A stretch of 6,276 bases of DNA from DATIJP01 sp964569185 (GCA_964569185.1 CAZMTP010000059.1:1-6276); one strand, 5' to 3'. Shown: positions 1-6,219, counted from the first letter of the stretch. Numbers and translations: made by a program. The notes: generated by a model from the sequence alone, not told the origin.

Positions 1-758
1 ATAAATCGATGGACAAAATGAAGCGCTTTTATCGCTCTCTAGATGTGCTATTAGTGGACGATATTCAATTTCTGCAAAGCCGCCTCAATTTTGAAGAGGA
101 GTTTTGCAACACTTTCGAGAGTCTGATTAACCAGAATAAGCAGATTGTGATCACCAGCGATAAACCGCCCGGCCAGCTCAAACTCTCAGAGAGAATGGTG
201 GCGCGCATGGAATGGGGCCTGGTCGCCAATGTGGGCGTGCCCGATTTAGAGACACGCGTCGCCATTTTGCAGCACAAGGCCGAACAAAGAGGTTTTAAAA
301 TCTCTCAAAAAATCCTCTTTTTCATTGCCGAGCGTATTTTTAACAACGTCCGGCAGTTAGAAGGGGCATTAAACCGGCTTTCTGCCTTCACCCGCATGAT
401 GGGCCTAGACATCACCGAAGAGGTGGTCGAAAAGATCTTAAGCGAGCTCTTTCAAAATAACCCCAATAAACGGGTGGCCATTGAGAATGTGCTGAAGAGC
501 GTGGCAACCATCTTTGGCGTGCGCGTGAGCGATCTATGCGGCAAATCCCGCACTAAAGAGGTGGCCTTCCCGCGCCAAGTCGCCATGTACCTGGCCCGAG
601 AAATGATCAACGAGTCGCTCATTAAACTGGCCTCCTATTTTGGGGGTAAGACCCACTCCACTCTATTGCATGCCTGCAAAAAAGTGTCTGACCGCTTAGG
701 TAAGGATGAGACCCTTAGGCGCCAGATCCAAATGGCCAAGCGTAATCTAGAAAACTGA
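1..758 (+). CDS. dnaA: Chromosomal replication initiator DnaA (chlamydial DnaA2 type), C-terminal part, 5' end cut by window
   Basis: This is the second half of the AAA+ ATPase that binds DnaA boxes and opens the replication origin. The frame is open to the left edge (first full codon at 3), so the ATG at 9 is internal and roughly 200 N-terminal residues, including Walker A, are outside. Numbering from that Met: Walker B LLVDDIQF with DD at 17-18; sensor 1 VITSD at 47-51; box VII with the arginine finger at R66 (R62 before it); sensor 2 NVRQLEG with R115; then domain IV (about 155-249). Domain IV keeps the equivalents of E. coli K397, R399, R407 and Q408 (K179, R181, R189, Q190) and ends in the signature FGGKTHSTLLHACKK. 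From memory it matches C. trachomatis CT275 (DnaA2) far better than DnaA1. E. coli Asp433 is Thr215 here. No clear terminator follows. Composition is visibly richer in G+C than the next genes. Confidence 0.96.
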   Translation, partial: KSMDKMKRFYRSLDVLLVDDIQFLQSRLNFEEEFCNTFESLINQNKQIVITSDKPPGQLKLSERMVARMEWGLVANVGVPDLETRVAILQHKAEQRGFKISQKILFFIAERIFNNVRQLEGALNRLSAFTRMMGLDITEEVVEKILSELFQNNPNKRVAIENVLKSVATIFGVRVSDLCGKSRTKEVAFPRQVAMYLAREMINESLIKLASYFGGKTHSTLLHACKKVSDRLGKDETLRRQIQMAKRNLEN

Positions 759-786
759 AAATTGGTTCTTGAATATTATAGAAATT

Positions 787-803
787 TGTTATAATAATAT
801 AAT
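787..803 (+). promoter_or_regulatory. Extended -10 promoter for the small membrane-protein pair
   Basis: TGTTATAAT at 787-795 is a perfect extended -10 element (TGn followed by TATAAT). Possible weak -35 boxes are TTCTTG (766-771, 18-base spacer) and TTGAAT (769-774, 15-base spacer). A second TATAAT overlaps downstream at 798-803 but has no usable -35. Initiation from the first would fall near 801-803, only about 6-8 bases before the ATG at 809. Promoter strength is inferred from sequence only. Confidence 0.55.
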
Positions 804-808
804 TAAGT

Positions 809-1135
809 ATGACAATTTCTGATATTTCATTAATTACTATTGCAGGATCATTAACTATCCTTGTTCTTTTCTTTGTAGGAACATTAATCAGTATCTTAAG
901 AGCTATCTCTTTGGTTAAGAGAGATTTCCATGCGATTTCGACTGAAGGCAGAGAAACGATCCATAATATTAAAGACATCACCTCTGGCTCTTTCCATCTG
1001 CTCTCCGATTCCAAAAAAGGCAAAAAAGGACAAAAAAAGCCATCCAATGTGATGAATTGGATAGCTTTGGGGATTACCCTGCTGAGTATAGCTTGCAAAT
1101 TCTTTGGAAAATCTAAAAAGACAAAAAAGAGGTAA
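809..1135 (+). CDS. Small two-segment membrane protein, YtxG/DUF948-like in form
   Basis: A 108-residue protein of unproven function. Residues 6-36 form a long hydrophobic segment; 37-66 is a polar, probably helical stretch; 69-77 is a Lys/Gly run (KKGKKGQKK); 81-99 is a second hydrophobic segment; the tail is strongly basic (KSKKTKKR). An N-terminal membrane anchor followed by a polar helix, placed directly before a YtxH-like gene, recalls the ytxG-ytxH pair of Bacillus, but the similarity is of form and order rather than a clear motif match, and the protein is shorter than usual for DUF948. The start is fixed: an in-frame TAA at 800-802 lies just upstream and the next Met is residue 82. No Shine-Dalgarno sequence precedes it. 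A slippery heptamer at 1033-1039 could give a 102-residue form without the second membrane segment. Confidence 0.8.
   Translation: MTISDISLITIAGSLTILVLFFVGTLISILRAISLVKRDFHAISTEGRETIHNIKDITSGSFHLLSDSKKGKKGQKKPSNVMNWIALGITLLSIACKFFGKSKKTKKR
1012..1039 (+). repeat. Three near-tandem A-tract units inside the YtxG-like gene
   Basis: Three consecutive units of the form C-A(6 or 7)-G begin at 1012, 1021 and 1031, with A runs of 6, 6 and 7. They encode the KKGKKGQKK linker between the two hydrophobic segments. Such runs are prone to polymerase or ribosome slippage and to length change between strains; they may equally be a simple result of lysine codons. Confidence 0.7.
1033..1062 (+). promoter_or_regulatory. 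Candidate -1 frameshift site: slippery heptamer plus hairpin
   Basis: A AAA AAG occurs at 1033-1039 in the frame needed for -1 slippage (zero-frame codons CAA AAA AAG, residues 75-77). SD-like AGGA lies at 1027-1030 and AAGG at 1017-1020, the latter 12 bases upstream. A perfect 7-bp inverted repeat, ATCCAAT (1042-1048) and ATTGGAT (1056-1062) with a 7-base loop, starts 2 bases after the heptamer. In the -1 frame the reading runs 25 codons to TAA at 1114-1116. The parts resemble those of E. coli dnaX, but the stem is AT-rich and unusually close to the heptamer, so this may be coincidence. Confidence 0.35.
1127..1132 (+). promoter_or_regulatory. Shine-Dalgarno site of the YtxH-like gene
   Basis: AAGAGG ends 5 bases before the ATG at 1138 and lies inside the last codons of the gene before it. 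It contrasts with the upstream gene, which has no such site, and supports co-transcription with independent ribosome entry for the second gene. Confidence 0.75.
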
Positions 1136-1137
1136 TT

Positions 1138-1374
1138 ATGCGTAAAACAGAGACGCACCACACCAGGGATTTCTTAATCGGTGCTGTGATTGGAAGTGCT
1201 TTGGGGACACTCACCACCTGTATGTTCACCACAAAAAAGGGGCATGAGATCCACAAGAAAATGGCTCGAAAATATCACGATTTTGAGCATGCGATGAAAG
1301 GCTTTGTCAAAGAAAATGTGATAAAAAAAATCGGCACCCGCTCAGGCAAATACAAAGCCAAAAGAAAGCGTTAG
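1138..1374 (+). CDS. YtxH-like small membrane protein with glycine zipper
   Basis: A 78-residue protein with the usual layout of the YtxH family (often labelled gas-vesicle-like or general stress protein): a short polar N-terminus with a His-His pair (7-8), one membrane segment at about 12-30, then a basic helical tail. The membrane segment carries a glycine zipper, G15-xxx-G19-xxx-G23, followed by FTTKKGHEIHKK, which corresponds to the FAPKSGKE-type motif after the membrane in YtxH proteins. The C-terminus (KYKAKRKR) is highly basic, like that of the preceding gene. It starts 2 bases after that gene's stop, so the two form one transcription unit and their products may act together at the inner membrane. 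Function in chlamydiae is unknown; a cell-envelope or stress role is only inferred from Bacillus. The family call is good, the role is not established. Confidence 0.82.
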   Translation: MRKTETHHTRDFLIGAVIGSALGTLTTCMFTTKKGHEIHKKMARKYHDFEHAMKGFVKENVIKKIGTRSGKYKAKRKR

Positions 1375-1388
1375 CCTGAACTGGCGAT

Positions 1389-1490
1389 TATGACCCTATC
1401 CGCTCCGATATTGAACTCGGCGCGTCATGCAAAAATCACTCGTTTGTAGTTAACAGGCTATTCTCATAATACTTTGCGGATAGGGTCATA
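1389..1490. repeat. 102-base element with perfect 15-base terminal inverted repeats (MITE-like, or shared 3' structure)
   Basis: The left arm TATGACCCTATCCGC (1389-1403) is exactly repeated in reverse complement at 1476-1490, with 72 bases between. The element sits 14 bases after the ytxH-like stop and 4 bases before the comF stop, so it nearly fills the gap between two convergent genes. Both outer ends are TA, as expected of a Tc1/mariner/IS630-type insertion that duplicates a TA target. There is no coding region within. Being palindromic at the ends, the TA alone does not prove an insertion. The other reading is a long-range stem serving both transcripts; on the plus strand the right arm is followed by a T-rich run at 1494-1500. 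Confidence 0.7.
1401..1424. other. Internal hairpin within the inverted-repeat element
   Basis: CGC-T-CCGA (1401-1408) can pair with TCGG-C-GCG (1417-1424) around an 8-base loop, with a single T/C mismatch. It shares its first three bases with the left terminal arm, so the two foldings compete. No T run follows, so it does not look like a standard intrinsic terminator. Confidence 0.4.
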
Positions 1491-1494
1491 GACT

Positions 1495-2142
1495 TTATTT
1501 TCTGTTGTAACAATCTATTTCAACATAATTACAAGCAATAATGTAAATCATTGAATCATTAAGAAGACGTACACATTGGACTATGGGTTCTAGAGCACTG
1601 ACCTCCTCGACCACAAGTAAGATAGTTTGACCAGAAAAGTCCACCTGTTTTTTTAATGAAAATTCTCCCTCTTGAGATTTAAGCAACAGATCTCTTACTG
1701 GGACTTGATAGAATTCTCCTATTTTGTCAGCCAATAACCGCGCGCGGTGATAGCCTTCGAGGATTTTATCGACCACAGTGCAAGGAAACGAGAGAATCAA
1801 TTGGGGCAATGGAAATCCCGCTTGTTCCATTTGTACCACCATCCAGGAAGCCAAAACTTGATCTAAATAAATCCGGTTTTTAAAAGCATGCGCCAAGGAG
1901 ATTGCAGGGCCGAAATGTTCAAAGCAGGCGGCTAATTGCTTATATTTTGAAGGCCTTTTTCGGCACTGCCCGCACACTTTTAAGCCACTTTCTTTAAAAC
2001 ATTTGATGCAGCGGGTTTTTGGATCGATCAGTGTGAGCATCTCAAGGCAATCGGAACAGAGCAGTTTTTTATGAGAAAAAAGCAGCGCCTTGCAATGGAG
2101 GCAAAGCGCAGGATAGACAAGATGTAAAAGCGACGAGATCAT
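1495..2142 (-). CDS. comF: ComF-family protein with intact zinc-ribbon cysteines but degenerate phosphoribosyltransferase motif
   Basis: A 215-residue protein with ComF layout. The N-terminal part holds four CxxC pairs (C14/C17, C29/C32, C45/C48, C57/C60), fitting the double zinc ribbon of ComF. Next comes FEHFGPAISLAHAFKNR (74-90), matching the family's 'y.GpaR.lIha.Ky' region. The PRTase-fold part follows but lacks its key residues: the usual RGFNQ is EGYHR (129-133), the RxTxxQ...R..N stretch is shortened and lost, and the PRPP loop (usually DDVxTTGAT) reads VEEVSALEP (178-186). The frame is intact on both sides, so this is divergence rather than a frameshift. ComF proteins usually support DNA uptake at the inner cytoplasmic side; here catalysis or PRPP binding is unlikely. 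Its ATG overlaps the stop of the upstream AsmA-like gene (ATGA), so translation is probably coupled. No separate promoter or good Shine-Dalgarno is seen. Confidence 0.82.
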   Translation of the reverse strand: MISSLLHLVYPALCLHCKALLFSHKKLLCSDCLEMLTLIDPKTRCIKCFKESGLKVCGQCRKRPSKYKQLAACFEHFGPAISLAHAFKNRIYLDQVLASWMVVQMEQAGFPLPQLILSFPCTVVDKILEGYHRARLLADKIGEFYQVPVRDLLLKSQEGEFSLKKQVDFSGQTILLVVEEVSALEPIVQCVRLLNDSMIYIIACNYVEIDCYNRK

Positions 2143-5100
2143 CTCAAACTATAGCGCGGTTCCTTAAATGTGCCGCGGATGCTCAGCGTAAACGGCTCGG
2201 TGAGGTTTAACACCACATTTTGGCGCATTTTAAGATCAACAAACACATTGCCATTGAGGTCTAAATAGGAGGTCATGGGCGCCGCAGGCAGATAAAACTC
2301 GGAACGGCCTCCTTCGCTACGTACATTTTTCAATTTGGTGATGACACATTTGCCCTGCTGGAATTCAAAATCCACTTCTCCCGAAACTGGAGTCAGTAGC
2401 CCAGGATCGAGCCCCAGATTTTTAATCATTTCCATAGGCACTTCAAATAGAGAAAATTCCTTCTTTAAGCGACTAGTGAAATGGAAACTGCCTTGTCCTT
2501 GAAAGCTGAGTAGATCGTGCAAAGAGCCTGAAAAATTGGTCACGATTCCTTGCTTGATCAGCAAATTCTTATTTTTTTCCTTGGTCACTAAATGGGGACT
2601 AAAGTCTTGCAAGGAGAGCAGAGGAATAGAAAAAGACCAAAATTCGCCCCCTTCTTTATTCCAGTGCATCTTTTTAATGTTCAAGTTCCCTGCTTCGTCT
2701 TTAATAGACAGATTTTCAAAGAGTGCCTCTTTTGTAGAGAGGATCGCTTTAGTTTCTAATTTTTTTAATTTCAGTCCCGCACATTCAAACTCTTCCCCCA
2801 TCAGCTTTCCAAAAAATTTCAACTCTTTATACCCGCCTGGGGGGACAATAAACTGTCCTTGCAGCTGATAGCCCGATCCTAATTTCCAAGATTCAACACT
2901 CTCTTGTAATTCACGGGGCAAAAATAGGCATAGCTGATTGAAATCCAGTTTCATTTCCCCTGCATAGGCAAGCAGTCCCTGTTTGGTTTCATCTTTTTTC
3001 AAATGGAGTACTAGTCCACCGAGAGCTCCATTCATTTTTTCCACAAGCAGATCACCTTCTGGATGAAAATGAAGATCTAACTGTAACCGCTCTTCATGAG
3101 TGGCTTCTTGCAGGGTTAACTTTCCCTTCTGATTTGTCCGTTCAAAATTAAAAAGAAGGTCCTGTTTTTTTTCTGTCCAATAAAAGGCTTGAAAGAGTTT
3201 CCCTAAAATCTGAAGATTCTGTTTCTCTACATTAAGATTAAAAATGGTTTTTAAAGGTTCGTTCAAGGTTATTTTTTGGACTGCTTTTGGAAGGGCCTCT
3301 GCCACTGCAAGCGACTCATAAAGTTGCGGCGCAATCAGGGCGCGACAGCTTTGCATTTTCCATTTATGATGCTTTGGTAGATATTCTAAACATTCGATCG
3401 CACACTCTGAATTTTCTCCAGTAAAATGGACATCGCTCAGTACAAGACCTGTGCTAGGAGAAAAAGCCAATTTCATTCCTGGATGAAAATGGAACTGCAA
3501 AGGGCAAGGCAGACTAGTTGCGAGATCAAAACCTAATTCTGCTTGGAGCATGCCCTCATTTACTGTGGCATTGCCGCTGCCTTGAAGGCGATACTGTTTA
3601 AAATTTAAATCAAAGAGCGTGGCTTGAATTTGGCGGTCTTTGTAAACGCCTTTGCCTCGAAAACTTAATGCATCCGCATTTAACTGATCGACTAGCCATT
3701 CTTCCTGCTGTTTTTTTAATGAAAGCAGAAAATTTTGGACTGGATTGCCCCAGAAAGTGAGCTGTTGTCCACTAGTCAGCAGGGCAAGATAGCTTTTAGC
3801 TGGATCGGCCAGCAGATGTGCCTCTAACACTCCTTGCACCGGCATCTCTTTAGAAAGATGGCACACTGCTTTCCATTCCAGCGCTGTTTTCGGGGCAAGC
3901 GCGCTGATCTGTATCAGCTCCTTTCCATACTGTAAGATTTTTGCTTCAAATGTAGAATTTTCATTTTTTAAATGGAAAGCCGGACTGGTAAAATAGCAGG
4001 GCGCCTGTGCATCGATGGCCACTTGGGCCACAATGTCTTTAAAGAGCATCTCTTCTGTTTGTCCATCGGCATCTAATATAAATTTCAGTTCATTCAAGGC
4101 AGGCTCTTCAGAGAATTTCAATTGCGCATGCTCAAATTTCCCTTGGAATTTTTTTTGCGTGTCATTGATAGAAATCAAGAGATCCCCTTCAATTTTATCT
4201 AGTCCAAAAGTGTTTGTTTGATCATAGGCTTTTGCTGCCTTAAGAGGAATTTTGGCTTCTAGATGATGGGCAAGCGCATCATAATTTAGTTTTGCCCTGC
4301 CCTCTGTTTTGAGCAGCATTGGATCTTTTTCACCAATAAGCCCAGTTTCAATGCAAAAAGAGGGAAATTCTGCTTTTAAACGATTGGCTTGTAGAGAAAG
4401 TTCTAGCTCTTTTCCATCAAAGGTGCCGCACACATCCATCTCTCCTTGCAGATGGAAACTATTAGACAACTCTTTCATAAGCGGCTTATAAATCAGCGGA
4501 GACAAACAAGGGGTGTGTAACCATCCTTCTTTAATTTCACTCCATGTTTTTGGGAAAAACTGGGAAGATTCAAATCCAAATTGCAAAAGATCTTGGGGCT
4601 CTTGCGCCATGAAAGAACCAGAAATTTTAGACCCTCCCTTTTTCCATTTTAAACGAGAGATCAGATGGGAGGATTTAACAGATTTGATACTATCCGCTGT
4701 TGGCTTAAAAAAATGGAGCCAGGGATCAAATGGGAAACTGGTTTCCAGGGAAAGCTCTCCTGTAGGTTTAGAAACAAACTCTGCAAAACGGCCTTCTAAT
4801 TTCAAACTGTCAATAGGGAGCAGTGTGTCAATTTTACTGAGCACAATCTGTTTTCCTTCAAACTGGTCAATTTCAAGACGCGCTAGCTTCGATTTTTCAA
4901 ACCAGGCCATACATTTGCCATGAAAGGCGCCTTCTAAAATTTTCCATTTCTCTGCTTCTGGCAAAAGATCAACACAAAGAGAACGAAAAAAATCCAGCTG
5001 CTCGCCAAAAAGCTCTTTAAATTCTGTCTGGACTACGAAAGCCTGTTTTTCTGGTCTACATAGAGAGAGATGAAATGTGGCTTCCTTTTCTTTTGGGTCA

Positions 5101-6203
5101 AAAAGCCGCATCGCAAGTTCCAGCCAAAAACTGTCATCTTCATGCAGGGCGCCTTTGCCCTCTAGTTTAAATTTCAGCGGGGATTTAAACCCTTGCACAT
5201 TCCCTGTCAGTTCTAATAAAGGATCGTCTTTCGGATCCAGGCAGAGTTTTCCTTGCAGGCCGAGTAGATCCCATGTGTCAGCAAAATGGAGCTGGCCCTT
5301 TTCTAAATGCATCAAAGAGGCCATCTGTTGCCAGGGCAGCAGACTTTCTGGATTGCCTGTGGGATAATAAAAATTGCCTTCAAAATTTCCTGCAGAAAAA
5401 GAGAGTTTTTTTACAGGATTGGAAAATGCTAAATTCTGAATAGAAAATTGACAGGCCAACTCTTCTATATCGCCTGACAAACTAATCGTTGCTTTTCCTT
5501 TGAGCTGTGTTTGCCCCTGAACATTTTCCCATTCTCGCGTCAGCTCTGGCTGTACGGCTGTTAACAGTTGTAAAATCCGTTCCAGACCCATCTGCTGAAC
5601 CGACAAAGCACAGAGCAGATTTTTGTTTTGCTTCTGAAATTCGGCCACAAGATAGGAATCATTGATCAGACTCGGGTCATGCGTCACATAAAGAGTGCCC
5701 ATCTGATCTTTTTCTTCTTTAGATTTAAAAGAAAAATAGAGCCTTTGTATATCAATCTGGAGCACGCCGCTTTCAACATCTACTTTCAAACAGAACCGGT
5801 CTGTGGGAATGAAAGCGCCCAGCATGTTTGCCGAATGGCTGTTTTCAGATTGCGCGGTCAAAATCCGGATTTGCGGATGGATCAGTTTTAGGTGCGGTTC
5901 AAAAAACAGCTTTTTAAAACTGAAATGGAAATCCATTTCCAACTGGTCCACTACTAGATCCAGATCTTCTTCGCTCAAGTGAAGACCTGAAATAATGATG
6001 CGCCCCTTTTCCCAATAAGCTTTTTCATAAACAATTTTGTGTGTTTTGCTCTTCGGAAACATCGATTGCAAGGCAAGGTCGACACTTTTTACCAGTATCA
6101 CATTGCGTGCAAAAAAGAGAGTGAGGGCAAAAACAAAGAGCGTGGCTAAAAAAATAAGAAACTTACTCTTAAAAAAAGAGACCTGAGACGGTGATGTATA
6201 CAT
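2139..6203 (-). CDS. Giant AsmA/YhdP/TamB-like envelope protein, N-terminally anchored
   Basis: A 1354-residue protein with one membrane anchor at about 15-33, preceded by Lys12 and Lys14, so the remaining ~1320 residues should lie in the periplasm. The body is an unbroken alternation of short hydrophobic/polar strands with frequent 'G.l.l.....l.l.g' units and no catalytic motif, as in the bridge-like lipid-transfer group (TamB 1259, YhdP 1266 residues in E. coli). The last ~115 residues (from about 1238) look like the AsmA-type C-terminal domain: a 'G.v.f..G...i..l...' pattern (GEVDFEFQQGKCVITK), then strands ending in PFTLSIRGTFKEPRYSL. The likely role is phospholipid or envelope-component movement between inner and outer membrane, by family inference only. 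It carries about 19 Cys, many for such a protein. The ATG at 6203 has AAAGGA 10 bases upstream and a promoter beyond that. The stop overlaps the comF start. The subfamily is not settled; YhdP/AsmA_2 is my first choice. Confidence 0.75.
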   Translation of the reverse strand: MYTSPSQVSFFKSKFLIFLATLFVFALTLFFARNVILVKSVDLALQSMFPKSKTHKIVYEKAYWEKGRIIISGLHLSEEDLDLVVDQLEMDFHFSFKKLFFEPHLKLIHPQIRILTAQSENSHSANMLGAFIPTDRFCLKVDVESGVLQIDIQRLYFSFKSKEEKDQMGTLYVTHDPSLINDSYLVAEFQKQNKNLLCALSVQQMGLERILQLLTAVQPELTREWENVQGQTQLKGKATISLSGDIEELACQFSIQNLAFSNPVKKLSFSAGNFEGNFYYPTGNPESLLPWQQMASLMHLEKGQLHFADTWDLLGLQGKLCLDPKDDPLLELTGNVQGFKSPLKFKLEGKGALHEDDSFWLELAMRLFDPKEKEATFHLSLCRPEKQAFVVQTEFKELFGEQLDFFRSLCVDLLPEAEKWKILEGAFHGKCMAWFEKSKLARLEIDQFEGKQIVLSKIDTLLPIDSLKLEGRFAEFVSKPTGELSLETSFPFDPWLHFFKPTADSIKSVKSSHLISRLKWKKGGSKISGSFMAQEPQDLLQFGFESSQFFPKTWSEIKEGWLHTPCLSPLIYKPLMKELSNSFHLQGEMDVCGTFDGKELELSLQANRLKAEFPSFCIETGLIGEKDPMLLKTEGRAKLNYDALAHHLEAKIPLKAAKAYDQTNTFGLDKIEGDLLISINDTQKKFQGKFEHAQLKFSEEPALNELKFILDADGQTEEMLFKDIVAQVAIDAQAPCYFTSPAFHLKNENSTFEAKILQYGKELIQISALAPKTALEWKAVCHLSKEMPVQGVLEAHLLADPAKSYLALLTSGQQLTFWGNPVQNFLLSLKKQQEEWLVDQLNADALSFRGKGVYKDRQIQATLFDLNFKQYRLQGSGNATVNEGMLQAELGFDLATSLPCPLQFHFHPGMKLAFSPSTGLVLSDVHFTGENSECAIECLEYLPKHHKWKMQSCRALIAPQLYESLAVAEALPKAVQKITLNEPLKTIFNLNVEKQNLQILGKLFQAFYWTEKKQDLLFNFERTNQKGKLTLQEATHEERLQLDLHFHPEGDLLVEKMNGALGGLVLHLKKDETKQGLLAYAGEMKLDFNQLCLFLPRELQESVESWKLGSGYQLQGQFIVPPGGYKELKFFGKLMGEEFECAGLKLKKLETKAILSTKEALFENLSIKDEAGNLNIKKMHWNKEGGEFWSFSIPLLSLQDFSPHLVTKEKNKNLLIKQGIVTNFSGSLHDLLSFQGQGSFHFTSRLKKEFSLFEVPMEMIKNLGLDPGLLTPVSGEVDFEFQQGKCVITKLKNVRSEGGRSEFYLPAAPMTSYLDLNGNVFVDLKMRQNVVLNLTEPFTLSIRGTFKEPRYSLR

Positions 6204-6213
6204 GATGGATAGT

Positions 6214-6219
6214 TCCTTT
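6214..6219 (-). promoter_or_regulatory. Shine-Dalgarno site of the AsmA-like gene
   Basis: AAAGGA on the minus strand, 10 bases before the ATG at 6203. The spacing is slightly long but it is the best ribosome site near the start and supports this ATG, whose codons lead directly into the basic-then-hydrophobic anchor. Confidence 0.6.

Noticed and set aside
9..11. ATG at 9 as a true start of the dnaA gene
   Set aside because: The frame is open before it (AAA TCG), the residues K-S before the Met continue the DnaA alignment, and the protein from here would lack Walker A. It is an internal Met of a gene cut by the window edge.
759..800. Intrinsic terminator after dnaA2
   Set aside because: The only symmetry (TTCT...AGAA at about 766-783) is short and AT-only; no GC-rich stem with a T run is present, so read-through into the small genes is possible.
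715..1161. 148-codon minus-strand reading frame opposite the YtxG-like gene
   Set aside because: It overlaps dnaA and both small genes, has no ribosome site, and its composition is what the complement of hydrophobic-protein codons gives.
1372..1460. Inverted repeat TAGCCTG (1372-1378) / CAGGCTA (1454-1460)
   Set aside because: Only 7 bp, it crosses the 15-base arms rather than nesting with them, and overlaps the ytxH-like stop; probably coincidence.
3061..3494. Repeated TGGATGAAAATG at about 3060 and 3480 as a DNA repeat
   Set aside because: Both copies encode the same short FHFHP-type strand in the large beta-rich protein, so it reflects protein repetition, not a separate DNA element.
4690..4699. 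CTATCCGCT, sharing nine bases with the inner part of the terminal inverted repeat
   Set aside because: A single 9-base match without the rest of the arm, inside a coding region, is near chance level for this length.
4513..4923. Plus-strand open frames of 60 to 136 codons inside the large minus-strand gene (also at 2536, 4015, 4309, 5077, 5628)
   Set aside because: They are complements of the AsmA-like gene, rich in Ser/Pro/Phe with no recognisable domain, no operon arrangement and no convincing ribosome sites.
5922..5939. 7-bp perfect hairpin GAAATGG / CCATTTC with a 4-base loop
   Set aside because: It lies within codons for MDFHFS in the large gene, has no T run or nearby gene boundary, and short palindromes of this kind are expected in 6 kb.
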